Shown: positions 16,438-25,821, numbered from the stretch's first letter. The stretch is DNA of 64,000 nucleotides from Marinospirillum sp031581385 (GCF_044810985.1 NZ_CP085242.1:248001-312000), one strand, 5' to 3'. Program-made: numbers and translations. Notes: generated by a model not told the origin, from the letters alone.

Positions 16438-17109
16438 ATGAGTTTTTCAGCAAGTATTGATCCAGGTGCTTTGGGCTGGATGGGGTTGGTGTTCTGGATA
16501 CTGTTTTTGATTCTGGCCCTGTTTCGTGTGCCCTGGAAAATCCTTTTTCGTGAGGTCGGCTTGCAGCATCTTTTTCTGGGCAGTGTTCTGCTGGTGGCTT
16601 TTTTATGGCAGTTGAGAGCCGATATCAGTTTTACGGTTTCCATTCACTTGCTCCTGGCAACCACCCTGACACTGATGTTCTATTGGCCCATGGCGTTGGT
16701 GGCAACCAGTTTGGCCTTGCTGGTGACGGCTCTGACCGGGCGATCCGAATGGGATATGTTGGGTATCAATGGGCTGGTGGTTTGTGTGCTGCCGGTGTTT
16801 GTGAGCCACTGGGTATGGCGCTGGGTGGATCGCAAGCTGCCTGCCAATTTTTTTATTTTTGTACTCGTGGCGGGTGGAGTCGGGGCAGCGGCTGCCACTC
16901 TCTCTTCTGGTCTGGCCGTGATCGCCATTACCTGGTTTTATACCAGCGGTTATGAGTTTACGCGTCTGGCCAATGAATACTTTTTGTTTTTGCCACTGAC
17001 ACTGCCACCCGAAGCGGTCGTGAACGGCATGATTATTACCGGCCTGACGGCTTTCATGCCGGACTGGGTGCGGGCTTTTGATCCCCAGCGTTATCTGGAT
17101 GAAAAGTAA
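16438..17109 (+). CDS. CbiM-like integral membrane protein (energy-coupling permease family)
   Basis: This hydrophobic protein of 223 residues has about six membrane segments (GLVFWILFLILALF, LFLGSVLLVAFLW, LATTLTLMFYWPMALVATSLALLV, FIFVLVAGGVGAAAATL and two more). The C-terminal LPPEAVVNGMIITGL resembles the last helix of CbiM/NikM-type substrate-binding subunits of ECF transporters (COG3235-like). No CbiN, CbiQ or CbiO partner lies nearby, so transport of cobalt or nickel is not supported. It converges on the RegA-like gene with only ten bases between the stops. It could be a stand-alone metal or small-molecule permease; function unassigned. Confidence 0.65.
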   Translation: MSFSASIDPGALGWMGLVFWILFLILALFRVPWKILFREVGLQHLFLGSVLLVAFLWQLRADISFTVSIHLLLATTLTLMFYWPMALVATSLALLVTALTGRSEWDMLGINGLVVCVLPVFVSHWVWRWVDRKLPANFFIFVLVAGGVGAAAATLSSGLAVIAITWFYTSGYEFTRLANEYFLFLPLTLPPEAVVNGMIITGLTAFMPDWVRAFDPQRYLDEK

Positions 17110-17119
17110 ACCCAGGCGG

Positions 17120-17674
17120 TTAACGTTTAACGGGCCGCTTTTGCAGTTTGCGCTGTAAAGTGCGGCGGTGCATGCCCAGGGCCCTGGCTGTTGCCGAGAT
17201 ATTGCCATCCTGCTCATGCAGCACCTTCTGGATATGTTCCCAGGTCAGGCGGTTGACGGACATGGGCTGTTCCGCCAGAGGGGTGTCCGGGTTGCCTTCC
17301 TGTTTGTTGAAAGCGGCAAGAATCTCATCGGCATCGGCAGGTTTGCACAGATAATTGACGGCACCCAGCTTAATGGCCTCGACTGCCGTGGCAATACTGG
17401 AGTAGCCGGTTAGAACAACAATTCTTGATTGTGGGGAGGCTTCAACCAACTGGGGAAGCAGGTTGAGGCCGGAACTGCCTTCCAGCTTGAGATCCAGGCT
17501 GATGTAATCAGGTTCAAAATCACGGGTTTTTTCCAGCGCCTGTTGATCATCCATGACGCGGGCGACTTCATAGCCACGCTTGTTCAGGGCGCGCTCCAGT
17601 ACCTGTCCAAAAACCTCATCGTCATCAATAATCAGGATGCGAAGTTTGTCGTCCTGCTGCTCTTCAATACTCAT
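17120..17674 (-). CDS. regA: Redox response regulator RegA/PrrA (ActR) family
   Basis: This 184-residue regulator has a receiver domain (acidic pocket IIDDDE, phosphoacceptor Asp61 in SLDLKLEGSSG, Thr in VLTGYSS, Lys in LCKPAD) and a C-terminal Fis-type helix-turn-helix. The C-terminal GNISATARALGMHRRTLQRKLQKR is the signature of the RegA/PrrA/ActR family. In purple bacteria RegA controls photosynthesis, CO2 fixation, nitrogen fixation and respiration according to redox state (established). It follows regB, with 16 bases between the genes, on the same strand, so the two form a standard two-component operon. Its targets here are unknown. Confidence 0.93.
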   Translation of the reverse strand: MSIEEQQDDKLRILIIDDDEVFGQVLERALNKRGYEVARVMDDQQALEKTRDFEPDYISLDLKLEGSSGLNLLPQLVEASPQSRIVVLTGYSSIATAVEAIKLGAVNYLCKPADADEILAAFNKQEGNPDTPLAEQPMSVNRLTWEHIQKVLHEQDGNISATARALGMHRRTLQRKLQKRPVKR

Positions 17675-17690
17675 CTTGTAGAACCTGTGC

Positions 17691-19019
17691 TTAGGATGTG
17701 AATCGGTGGCTTCCCGGTGTAGGGGTGCCTAAAACAGGTATGCGGACTTCCGTCAACGTACCTCCCTGACTATGATTGTACAGGCGCACAGCACCACCCA
17801 GACGGTTTATTGTAGCATGAGTCAAAAACAGTCCCAGACCCAAGCCCTTGCTTTTGGTGGAGATAAACGTCTGCCCCAGGCGTTCGGCAATTTCCATGGG
17901 AATACCTGGCCCCTGGTCATGAATTTCGATCTGGGCTTCCACAGCATCCCATTCCATACTGATGGTGACGGGTTTTTTACCACTGGCGTCGGCAGCATTA
18001 TTGAGCAGGTTGATCAAAGCCTGCTGCAAGGTGATATCGGCGAGTATCCAGGGCTCGGGCTGGTTGCCTTCAGGCCAGTCAATACAGTAGCGAACATCCG
18101 GTCTTAAAACCTCCCAGTGTTCAAGTACATCTTTCAGAAAAGCCTTCACAGGCTTGCTTTCCGGGTTGAGCAGTCGTGATTTGTCCGCATTACTCACCAG
18201 GGATTGCAAGGTTAACTTGCAGGTGTCCACCTGGCTGCGCAAAAGCTTCAGATCAGCGAGAAGCTCGGGATTGTCTTGATTCTCGTTGTGCATTTCCTTG
18301 AGTAAAACAGCCAGGGTCGATAAGGGTGTTCCCAGCTCATGTGCAGTTCCGGCAGCCTGAGTGGCAACGGCCATGATTTGTTCGTCTCGTAAAGCCTGTT
18401 CGCGAGTGTCGGACAAATCGGCATCACGGTTACGCAAGGATTGAGCCATCTTGAAAACAAAGACCGTGATTAACCCGGTGCTGAGGATAAAGTTCACCCA
18501 CATGCCCAGAACATGCAGGCTTAAACCACTGCTTTCCAGGTGTTGACCAAGTTGGGGGACAGGATGATGAAAAAACATCAGTGCAGTATAGGAAGCCAGA
18601 ATGTAGCAGGCCAGAATCCAGGTGAAGCGCCAGGGCAGGGTGGCTGCAGAAATCGTCAGAGGTACCAGGAAGTAAGAGATGAAAGGGTTGTTGGCCCCTC
18701 CGGTCAAATAAAACAAGAGACTTAAGCCAATCACATCCACTAGTAGATGCAAAAGGTACTCGATATCCGCCACCGGGCGCTGCCACTTCAACCGCCACCA
18801 GGTTAAAAGGTTGATTAAAGCCATGGCGATTATTACGGAAAACACCGCCAGGATATTGAGCTGAAAACCCACCACTTCCAGACCGAAAATAATCCCGCCC
18901 AGAAAACCCGTCCAGGTAATACCCCTAACCAGAGTCAGACGCATCAGGTTTCGACCTGGAGTGGACAGGGGCAAGGGTTGGGTGGTGCTGTTCTCTTGCA
19001 AAGTCATCACTCCTTTCAT
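17691..19019 (-). CDS. regB: Redox sensor histidine kinase RegB/PrrB family
   Basis: This 442-residue kinase has about six N-terminal membrane helices. The loop motif GGANNPF, the quinone-binding heptad of RegB, is intact. The H box is AHELGTPLST, a RegB hallmark, and the cysteine in VDTCKL lies exactly 40 residues after the phosphoacceptor His, the same spacing as His225 to redox-active Cys265 in Rhodobacter RegB. Both known redox inputs are therefore present. The ATPase N box (ALINLLNNAADAS) and G box (HDQGPGIP) are intact. It leads the regBA operon and is divergent from prfC. A start four codons later (19007) is possible, but its GGAG is too close. Confidence 0.93.
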   Translation of the reverse strand: MKGVMTLQENSTTQPLPLSTPGRNLMRLTLVRGITWTGFLGGIIFGLEVVGFQLNILAVFSVIIAMALINLLTWWRLKWQRPVADIEYLLHLLVDVIGLSLLFYLTGGANNPFISYFLVPLTISAATLPWRFTWILACYILASYTALMFFHHPVPQLGQHLESSGLSLHVLGMWVNFILSTGLITVFVFKMAQSLRNRDADLSDTREQALRDEQIMAVATQAAGTAHELGTPLSTLAVLLKEMHNENQDNPELLADLKLLRSQVDTCKLTLQSLVSNADKSRLLNPESKPVKAFLKDVLEHWEVLRPDVRYCIDWPEGNQPEPWILADITLQQALINLLNNAADASGKKPVTISMEWDAVEAQIEIHDQGPGIPMEIAERLGQTFISTKSKGLGLGLFLTHATINRLGGAVRLYNHSQGGTLTEVRIPVLGTPTPGSHRFTS

Positions 19020-19136
19020 AAGCCTGCGAGTTTAAGGGAAAAGCCGTGAGTTTGCAGCCGTAGAAGTTGGGCATTGTTAAAGCCGGGGTTATCAGCGAAA
19101 ATAGCGATCATTTGAAATCAGACTCTTGAGGGTTGG

Positions 19137-20723
19137 ATGTCCAACACACAGATTGCCAAAGAAGTAGAGAAGCGGCGTACCTTTGCTATCATTTCCCACC
19201 CGGATGCCGGTAAGACCACCATCACCGAAAAACTCTTGTTGCTGGGGCAGTTGATCCAGACGGCAGGTAGTGTCAAGGGTAAGAAGAGTGACAAGCATGC
19301 CACCTCGGACTGGATGACCATGGAGCAGGATCGGGGGATTTCCATTACCTCTTCAGTCATGCAGTTTCCTTTCCACGATCGCATTGTCAACCTGCTGGAC
19401 ACGCCGGGTCACGAGGACTTTTCTGAAGACACCTACCGTACCCTGACCGCTGTGGATTCGGCCCTGATGGTGGTGGATGGTGCCAAGGGTGTCGAAGATC
19501 GCACCATCAAGCTGATGGACGTCTGCCGTTTGCGGGATACGCCGATCTTTTCCTTCGTCAACAAGCTGGATCGGGATATTCGTGATCCCATTGAATTGCT
19601 GGATGAAATTGAAGAAGTTCTGAAGATCAAGGCCGCCCCCATCAACTGGCCGATCGGCTCCGGGCAGTGGTTCAAGGGTGTTTATAATCTCTATAACGAT
19701 GAAATTCATGTTTTCCGCCCCGGTCAGGGACATGTTCTTCCTGAAGATGAGCGAATTAAGGGTCTGGATTCTCAGGAAGCCCGTGACTTTCTCGGTGATG
19801 AATATGAAGAACTGGTTGAAGAGCTGGAGCTGGTTCAGGGTGCAACCCATCTCTGGGATCAGGATGCCTTCATGGAAGGTAAGCTGACACCTGTGTATTT
19901 CGGTACCGCCTTGGGTAACTTCGGGGTGCGGGAAATGCTGACGGATTTTGTGGAGTGGGCACCGCCTCCCGCAGAACGTGCCACGGAAACCCGCCCTGTT
20001 GCGGCTGATGAAGAAAAGTTCTCCGGGTTTGTCTTTAAAATCCAGGCCAATATGGACCCGAAGCACCGTGATCGCATTGCTTTCATGCGTATCTGTTCCG
20101 GCAAGTACACGCGTGGACTGAAAATGCGCCACTGCCGTATTGGCAAGGATGTACGCATTGCCGATGCTGTCAATTTCATGGCCGGTGAGCGTGAACTGCT
20201 GGAAGAGGCCTGGTCAGGCGATATCATCGGTCTGCATAACCACGGCACCATCCAGATCGGGGATACCTTCACTGAAGGTGAAAACCTGAAATTCACCGGC
20301 ATTCCTCACTTTGCGCCGGAGCTCTTCAAGCTGGTTCGCCCCAAGGACCCTTTGAAAATGAAGCAGTTGCAAAAAGGTTTGCAGCAGTTATCAGAAGAAG
20401 GTGCAGTGCAGTTGTTCCAGCCTTTCAAGAACAACAACCTGGTGTTGGGTGCGGTGGGTCAGCTGCAGTTTGAGGTGGTGATGTTCCGCCTCAAGGATGA
20501 ATATAAAGTGGACTGCCTTTATGAACCCATCAGCGTGCAGACCGCCCGCTGGGTTGATTCCCCGGATGACAAAAAACTGGATGAATTCCGTCGCAAGGCT
20601 GAAGACAACCTTGCCAAAGATGGGGCCGGTTTATTGACTTACCTGGCACCGACCCGGGTTAACTTGCAGCTGGCTCAGGAACGTTTCCCGGACATTGAAT
20701 TCCACTCGACACGCGAGCATTAA
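19137..20723 (+). CDS. prfC: Peptide chain release factor 3
   Basis: RF3 is a translational GTPase that removes RF1/RF2 from the ribosome after termination. The 528-residue length is normal. GTPase motifs are G1 HPDAGKTT, switch region DWMTMEQDRGISITSS, G3 DTPGHEDF and G4 NKLDRD. The C-terminal block LVLGAVGQLQFEVVMFRLKDEY is typical of RF3. The start at 19137 (MSNTQIAKEVEKRRTFA) agrees with family N-termini. It stands alone, divergent from regB, and its last four bases overlap the end of a convergent regulator gene. Confidence 0.97.
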   Translation: MSNTQIAKEVEKRRTFAIISHPDAGKTTITEKLLLLGQLIQTAGSVKGKKSDKHATSDWMTMEQDRGISITSSVMQFPFHDRIVNLLDTPGHEDFSEDTYRTLTAVDSALMVVDGAKGVEDRTIKLMDVCRLRDTPIFSFVNKLDRDIRDPIELLDEIEEVLKIKAAPINWPIGSGQWFKGVYNLYNDEIHVFRPGQGHVLPEDERIKGLDSQEARDFLGDEYEELVEELELVQGATHLWDQDAFMEGKLTPVYFGTALGNFGVREMLTDFVEWAPPPAERATETRPVAADEEKFSGFVFKIQANMDPKHRDRIAFMRICSGKYTRGLKMRHCRIGKDVRIADAVNFMAGERELLEEAWSGDIIGLHNHGTIQIGDTFTEGENLKFTGIPHFAPELFKLVRPKDPLKMKQLQKGLQQLSEEGAVQLFQPFKNNNLVLGAVGQLQFEVVMFRLKDEYKVDCLYEPISVQTARWVDSPDDKKLDEFRRKAEDNLAKDGAGLLTYLAPTRVNLQLAQERFPDIEFHSTREH

Positions 20724-21397
20724 ATAGCCTCGTGCCAGTCTCTATGCAGGCTGGGGCGTGGTTGTTGAGTGCTGCGGCTTTGTTGTTGAGTGGGCACCAG
20801 CAATTCCAGTTGTTTGCCGTGTACTTCCAGGGTGGCCCGGCCCAGCCCCTCGGCAGGCATTTGATCGACCATCTTGCTGCAAATCCGGTAGACCAGCTCA
20901 CCGTTGGATAGACGGAAGGGAATCCAGAGGCTTTCCATCCAGCGGTAGCCGGAGTGCAGGGTCGGTGTGGGCAGGGTAAACCTTGCCCAACTGATGCCTT
21001 CATTAAAAGCACCCGCATCTTTCATCCAGCTGTAAAGGTTGAGTGCTGTTTCGTTCAGTAACGGCATATAAGTGTTACCGACCAGCTCTTCACGACTGCG
21101 GCAACCATTCACGGCCAGGGTGGTTTCCGAAGCGGCCAGTACACGCAGTTGGCAATCCAGTATCAGCGAAAAGTGCAGGTCTTTGTTGACGCTTTCCAAA
21201 AGGGGTTCATCCAACTCCATCAGTGGTGAGGCGAGAACCTCTTCCAGTTCCTTGCGATAGCGGGCGGAGGGAGTGATGTGGCCTCTTTCCCAGCGGGAAA
21301 CAGCGCCCTGGTCGATGTTTAAAAGATCAGCCAACTGCTGCTGGGTAAGATTTTGCGCTCTTCTCAGGCGTTTAATACGCTCACCAAGATCACTCAT
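20720..21397 (-). CDS. XRE-family transcriptional regulator with C-terminal sensor-like domain
   Basis: This 225-residue protein begins with a classic helix-turn-helix (RIKRLRRAQNLTQQQLADLL, with recognition segment QGAVSRWERGHITPSA). The following 150 residues (FSLILDCQLRVLAASETTLAVNGCRSREELVGN and on) look like a PAS-type fold that could bind a small ligand. An excellent AAGGAGG ribosome site precedes the ATG. It is a single gene, convergent with prfC; the ansA/aminotransferase genes downstream of its promoter face the same way but are separated by about 150 bases. Target genes are unknown. Confidence 0.75.
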   Translation of the reverse strand: MSDLGERIKRLRRAQNLTQQQLADLLNIDQGAVSRWERGHITPSARYRKELEEVLASPLMELDEPLLESVNKDLHFSLILDCQLRVLAASETTLAVNGCRSREELVGNTYMPLLNETALNLYSWMKDAGAFNEGISWARFTLPTPTLHSGYRWMESLWIPFRLSNGELVYRICSKMVDQMPAEGLGRATLEVHGKQLELLVPTQQQSRSTQQPRPSLHRDWHEAI

Positions 21398-21554
21398 CGT
21401 TAACCTCCTTCAGATCCAATCGTTGTGTAATTTTTATTTATGTTATTCATTGTATGTCAGGCTGGGATTAATGGCATACCTTATTTCAGGTATATGCATT
21501 AAACCTTGAACTGGTTCACGAACAGGTAAGGCTGGGTATCAAATTGTTGTTGGT

Positions 21555-22571
21555 TTACATGCAAGCTTCTTGCCAGAGGAGGGGTGTTTTTCGATCTGAG
21601 GCAAGTTTTAGCTGTCGCAGGGCCAGTAGCCAGGTCAGGGATGCTTGTGCATTTTCCGGAGTGCTTGCCCCCAGATTGACAACTCCTGCCTGCCGGGCTT
21701 CGGCACTGGCTGCATAGTCATGACTGACCTGACCTGACCAGCACTGGGTCAGCATTCCAGTGACAATCTTGTGTTTTTTCAGGGCCGTGTAGAATTCGCG
21801 AAGCGGTGGGCTGGTGCCTGCGCCCAGGCCTTCCAGCAGAAGGCCATCCAGCGAGTCTGTGAGTTTTACCAGATAACTGGCGTCCAGGCCGGGAATCAAC
21901 GGTAAGCGCAGAATGCGGGCCTGGAAATGTTCGCTCAGATACTGGAGTTGCTGGATTGTAAGCTGGAAATTGAGCGCTTGTGGAAAGCTGGGTGCAGTGA
22001 TTGAGGGAAGCGGTTGCCGAAAGTGAGCCAATGCCTGGCCGCGAGGGTTGGCAAAAGCATCCATGGCTTGGGCATCTTGTTTGCGGCAATAGCGAGGGTC
22101 AAACAGTTGATGGTGAAAATTGAGATAAACACCGGTCAAATCAGGCTGGCTGGCCCAGAGCAGGGCCTGCTGAATATTGGACAAGGCATCAGAAGAGGGC
22201 GTATTCAGGGGTTTTTGTGCGGCAGTCACCAGAAGAGGGCAGGAAATCTCTGGAAGCAACCAATGCAAGGCGGATGCAGTCCAGGCCAGAGTGTCCGTTC
22301 CCTGCAAAATGACGATACCCTGAACACTGTCTTCCGCCTGCCGGGCCAGCGCTGCCAGTTGGAACCAGTGTCGGGGTTGCATGGCAGAGGAGTCCAGCGG
22401 TGGATCCAGCTCCAGGAAATCCAGTTGCAGCCGGTTGTTACTCAGCCAGTTGTCCGGGAGAGCCTGGCATAGGCGGTTGGCAAATCCCGGAGCGGGTACC
22501 AGGCCTTGAGGGCCGGGCAGCATCCCCAGGGTGCCGCCCGTGTAGATGACTTTAAGACGCTTTACAGACAC
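21555..22571 (-). CDS. ansA: L-asparaginase, type I
   Basis: This enzyme hydrolyses L-asparagine to aspartate and ammonia. The 338-residue protein carries both asparaginase signatures: YTGGTLGM near the N-terminus with the nucleophile Thr, and GIVILQGTDTLAWTASAL containing the second catalytic Thr-Asp pair. No signal peptide is present, which favours the cytoplasmic type I enzyme over the periplasmic type II. The C-terminal part (GLLLEGLGAGTSPP) is normal. Its start lies inside the last 20 bases of the aminotransferase gene, so the pair is cotranscribed. Together they would feed asparagine nitrogen and carbon into aspartate/oxaloacetate exchange. Confidence 0.9.
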   Translation of the reverse strand: MSVKRLKVIYTGGTLGMLPGPQGLVPAPGFANRLCQALPDNWLSNNRLQLDFLELDPPLDSSAMQPRHWFQLAALARQAEDSVQGIVILQGTDTLAWTASALHWLLPEISCPLLVTAAQKPLNTPSSDALSNIQQALLWASQPDLTGVYLNFHHQLFDPRYCRKQDAQAMDAFANPRGQALAHFRQPLPSITAPSFPQALNFQLTIQQLQYLSEHFQARILRLPLIPGLDASYLVKLTDSLDGLLLEGLGAGTSPPLREFYTALKKHKIVTGMLTQCWSGQVSHDYAASAEARQAGVVNLGASTPENAQASLTWLLALRQLKLASDRKTPLLWQEACM

Positions 22572-23754
22572 TGGCTATGGCTTCACATAGATAGCCGAGG
22601 TTCTGCTGGTTGTAACCGGCGATATTCATGCGCCCGGTGCTGACCATGTAGATCCCGAATTCTTTCTGCAGCTGGGCCACCTCTTCAGGTTTCAGGCCGG
22701 AATAGGAGAACATCCCCTGCTGCTGGGCAACACAGGCAAACTTGTCAGCCAGGCCATAAGGTTGTAGGGCCTGAACAAAGTCATTACGCAGGGTGTTGAT
22801 GCGCTGGCGCATTTCAGTGACTTCTTCTTCCCACAAGGGTTTCAGTTCCTGGCTGCCCAGAATGGTGGCCACTATGGAACTGCCATGTGCCGGTGGGTTG
22901 GAGTAATTGGAGCGGGCCACCACGGCCAGTTGGCTGCGGACTTTCTCCATGTCTTCCTGATTTCTGGCCAGGGCGATAAAGGCACCGGTGCGCTCTCGGT
23001 AAAGACCGAAGTTTTTCGAGCAGGAAGCCGTAATCATGACTTCCGGCAGTTGCTTGGCCAGAAGGCGCACGGCCCAGGCATCTTCTTCCAGACCCTCACC
23101 AAAACCCTGATAAGCAAAATCCACCAGTGGCAAAAGCTGGCGTTCCTGAAGCACCTGGACCACCTGTTGCCATTGTTCCTGGTTGAGGTCAAACCCAGTG
23201 GGGTTATGGCAGCAGGCATGCAGCAGTACCACATCCCCTTCAGGAATCTGCTGCAGGTCGGCAAGCATGGCTGGAAAATCCAACTCATTGCTTTGCGTGT
23301 CGACATAGCCGTAACTGGCGTACTCAACCCCCGCAGCTTTGAAAATGGCATAGTGGTTGGGCCAGGTGGGGTTGGAAATCCAGACTTTTTTGTTGTCTGC
23401 CGTGCGTTTGATGAAGTCGGCGGCCAGACGTAAAGCACCGGTTCCACCAGGGGCCTGAGTCAGGCTGGCGCGGTTTTCCTGGAGTGCCGGTGAATCAGCA
23501 CCCAAAACCAGAGGAAGCAGATGTTGTGCAAACAGCGGATCGCCGTGTGAGCCGATATAGCTTTTGGTGGTCTCCTGAGCCAGCAGCAGGGATTCTGCTT
23601 CCTTGACAGCCCGCATGATGGGGGTGTTGCCCTGAGCATCCTTGTAGACACCCACGCCCAGATCAATTTTATTGGGGTTGGTATCACGATTGAAAGCTTC
23701 GATCAGTCCCAGAATAGGGTCGGCAGGCAGGCGTTCAACTTGTGCGAACATCAT
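22552..23754 (-). CDS. Aromatic-amino-acid/aspartate aminotransferase (class I, PLP)
   Basis: This is a 400-residue PLP enzyme of the AspC/TyrB group. The N-terminal motif LIEAFNRDTNPNKIDLGVGVYKD is typical. The cofactor region has HACCHNPTGFDL, and Schiff-base Lys is in ASCSKNFGLYRERTG with the phosphate-binding Arg. C-terminal GRMNIAGYN matches this subgroup. It probably transaminates aspartate, tyrosine or phenylalanine with 2-oxoglutarate; sequence alone does not separate AspC from TyrB/PhhC. It precedes and overlaps ansA. The cyclase gene on its 5' side ends one base before the annotated start, so it may be read through from the CheY operon. Confidence 0.9.
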   Translation of the reverse strand: MMFAQVERLPADPILGLIEAFNRDTNPNKIDLGVGVYKDAQGNTPIMRAVKEAESLLLAQETTKSYIGSHGDPLFAQHLLPLVLGADSPALQENRASLTQAPGGTGALRLAADFIKRTADNKKVWISNPTWPNHYAIFKAAGVEYASYGYVDTQSNELDFPAMLADLQQIPEGDVVLLHACCHNPTGFDLNQEQWQQVVQVLQERQLLPLVDFAYQGFGEGLEEDAWAVRLLAKQLPEVMITASCSKNFGLYRERTGAFIALARNQEDMEKVRSQLAVVARSNYSNPPAHGSSIVATILGSQELKPLWEEEVTEMRQRINTLRNDFVQALQPYGLADKFACVAQQQGMFSYSGLKPEEVAQLQKEFGIYMVSTGRMNIAGYNQQNLGYLCEAIASVCKAS

Positions 23755-25197
23755 TTATCCTTCTGAATTGGAGTTTTGTTCATTGTAAACCACGGCGGAA
23801 AGATCGCAACTGGCTGCTTGTCCCTTACCGCGTGACTTGGCCAGATACATGGCATTGTCCGCCTGAGTGAGCAACTTGTTGGCGGTATCGCCTTGGTCAG
23901 GAAAGAGGGCAATACCGATACTGGCCCCGGCCTGCAAATGGAATCCCTGCCAGTCAAAGGGCTGACTCAGCAGATCGTTGAGCTGTTCGGCCAAGGCAAA
24001 AGCCTGATGTTGAGTTTGGGTCTGCTGGCTGAGCACAACCAACTCATCCCCGCCGAGTCGGGCTACCAGATCCCTGGAATCCAGGTGTTTTTGCAATCGC
24101 CTGGACAGTTCGATCAAAAGCGCATCCCCGGCATCATGCCCATACTCATCATTGACTGACTTGAAGCCATCCAGATCAATGAACAAGAGAGCAAAACCTT
24201 GTTGCTTTTGTCTGGCATGGACACACTGATCCTGAAGCCTGTCGTTGAGTAGACTGCGGTTGGCCAGGCCGGTCAGGGCGTCATGCTGGGCCAGATAGCG
24301 AACCTGAAGCAGTTGCTGGTGATTCTGAAGAGCAATGGCGGCCAGCTGAGCACTGCGCTCCAGCAGGGTAAGACTGGCCGTTGGCTCCTGGGTAGTGGCT
24401 GGCCAGGCCAGCTGTAGAACACCGGCCAGGCGTTCCTCTGAGGTCGTCAGGGGGTGGCACCACCAAAAAGCAGGCTGCTCTTGATTCTGGAATTCGGCCA
24501 GCTGCAAACGCCCGGTTCGGGCGGCAGCCCCGGCAGGGGTTTGGCTATTGACTGTCAGCTGTGAAGGCAGATAGCCATGGCTGCTGGTGACAGGGTTGGT
24601 CAGGTATTGGCTGTGCTCATCAAGCAGCAGGAGCCCTGCCTCAGACCCGGGAGCCAGCTTTTGCATGCCTGTAGTGAGGGCTTGCCATACGCTTTCAATG
24701 GGCTGATTGTGAGCAACCAGAGAGAGGATTTCCTTTTCAAACCTGAGCAGAGCTTCGGCATCGCGCAGGTGTTGTTCGCGGCGCACGGTGTTGGTGACAT
24801 CATTGATCTGCAGAAGGCAGGCCGACTGACCTGCAAACTTCATGGGTCGGGCCAGTATGGAATGATGCAGTTGTTGCCCCGAAGCTGGCTGGCTTAGAGG
24901 TAAAAGAAAGGGGTGGAGCTGGTGTGACAGGCGTCTGGACAGCCGGTCATTGCAGGCTTGTTCTATAGCATCCAGCAGGGCCGGGGACGGGGACTGTGAA
25001 AAAAGCTGGGCCAAACTCCGGTTGTTGGCTTCTTGCGCCTTGATTCCAGTGACCCTTTCCATCCAGTTGTTCCAAAGCAATACCTGACTTTGGCTGTTGG
25101 TGATCACCAGGCCGGTTTCAAGTAGCTTGATCAATTCCAGCAAGCCGGTTTCATCCTGGCTTGCCGGTAAGGATGTAATGGATACTTCAGAGATCAT
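23755..25197 (-). CDS. PAS-GAF-GGDEF diguanylate cyclase (cytoplasmic)
   Basis: With the start at MISEVSITSLPASQDETG (25197) this is a 480-residue soluble protein. A PAS domain (GLVITNSQSQVLLWNNWME) is followed by a GAF-like domain (SVWQALTTGMQKLAPGSEAGLLLLDE) and the GGDEF domain. The active site reads GGDEL (Leu for the usual Phe) and the position of the inhibitory I-site is DSRD rather than RxxD, so product inhibition is probably lost. The start lies 11 bases inside the 3' end of the CheC-like gene, which ties it to the CheY-CheC operon. It may be controlled by phosphoryl signalling through those proteins (inference). Confidence 0.88.
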   Translation of the reverse strand: MISEVSITSLPASQDETGLLELIKLLETGLVITNSQSQVLLWNNWMERVTGIKAQEANNRSLAQLFSQSPSPALLDAIEQACNDRLSRRLSHQLHPFLLPLSQPASGQQLHHSILARPMKFAGQSACLLQINDVTNTVRREQHLRDAEALLRFEKEILSLVAHNQPIESVWQALTTGMQKLAPGSEAGLLLLDEHSQYLTNPVTSSHGYLPSQLTVNSQTPAGAAARTGRLQLAEFQNQEQPAFWWCHPLTTSEERLAGVLQLAWPATTQEPTASLTLLERSAQLAAIALQNHQQLLQVRYLAQHDALTGLANRSLLNDRLQDQCVHARQKQQGFALLFIDLDGFKSVNDEYGHDAGDALLIELSRRLQKHLDSRDLVARLGGDELVVLSQQTQTQHQAFALAEQLNDLLSQPFDWQGFHLQAGASIGIALFPDQGDTANKLLTQADNAMYLAKSRGKGQAASCDLSAVVYNEQNSNSEG

Positions 25198-25813
25198 TGC
25201 CAAGGAGGTCAGCCAGATAGTCTTGCAGTGCCGAATGAAAACCGGTGGCACTGTTCAGATCAATAATAAAGACCAGGTAGCCCTGCAGGTTGCGCTGGCG
25301 CAGAGAGAAGTCAATTTGCACCAGCATGATCAGGGAGTCCTGCTGATCACAGAGGACTTCCAACATGCGTTGGTAGTCACCACTGTAGGCTTCCGGGAGG
25401 GCAGTATTGATTTCCCTTTTCAGAAGGTTGGCCAGGGAGGCCAGACAGGAATTCAGGAGAATATTGCCCAGCTCTGCCAGGGTATCCTGTTCCAATTCCG
25501 AGATTTCACTGGCACTGAGCTCATTACCCACCACAATCCGAACCAGTTCCAGGCTGCGCTCCTCGGGAAAGATCAGCGCCGCTTTGCCATTGATAAAGCC
25601 TTCAAAAGCCTGGGTAACGCCTGCCAGAGCCTTGGGCAGCAGCTCTTTAAAGGTTTCTTCAGCAGTTTCCAGCTGCACAAATTCCACTTTGGGAACCGAT
25701 AGCAAGACTTCATCCTGCACCAGGCGGGACAGGGAACTGGCAGCACGCCCAACCCCCAAATTCATTAACTCAACGATTGCTTCCTGCTCATCATCCGAAA
25801 AAAGATTGCGCAT
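25187..25813 (-). CDS. CheC-like CheY-P phosphatase
   Basis: This 208-residue protein has the two-fold CheC layout. The paired active-site motifs are EAIVELMNLGVGRAA near the N-terminus and DTLAELGNILLNSCLASL near residue 110, each with the acid and Asn used to dephosphorylate CheY-P. It is the middle gene of an operon, eight bases after a single-domain CheY-like receiver gene and overlapping a diguanylate cyclase gene. The receiver is a likely substrate. CheC often partners with CheD, which is not seen here. CheX is a less likely alternative because both halves carry the motif. Confidence 0.87.
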   Translation of the reverse strand: MRNLFSDDEQEAIVELMNLGVGRAASSLSRLVQDEVLLSVPKVEFVQLETAEETFKELLPKALAGVTQAFEGFINGKAALIFPEERSLELVRIVVGNELSASEISELEQDTLAELGNILLNSCLASLANLLKREINTALPEAYSGDYQRMLEVLCDQQDSLIMLVQIDFSLRQRNLQGYLVFIIDLNSATGFHSALQDYLADLLGNDL

Positions 25814-25821
25814 GGTTGCCT

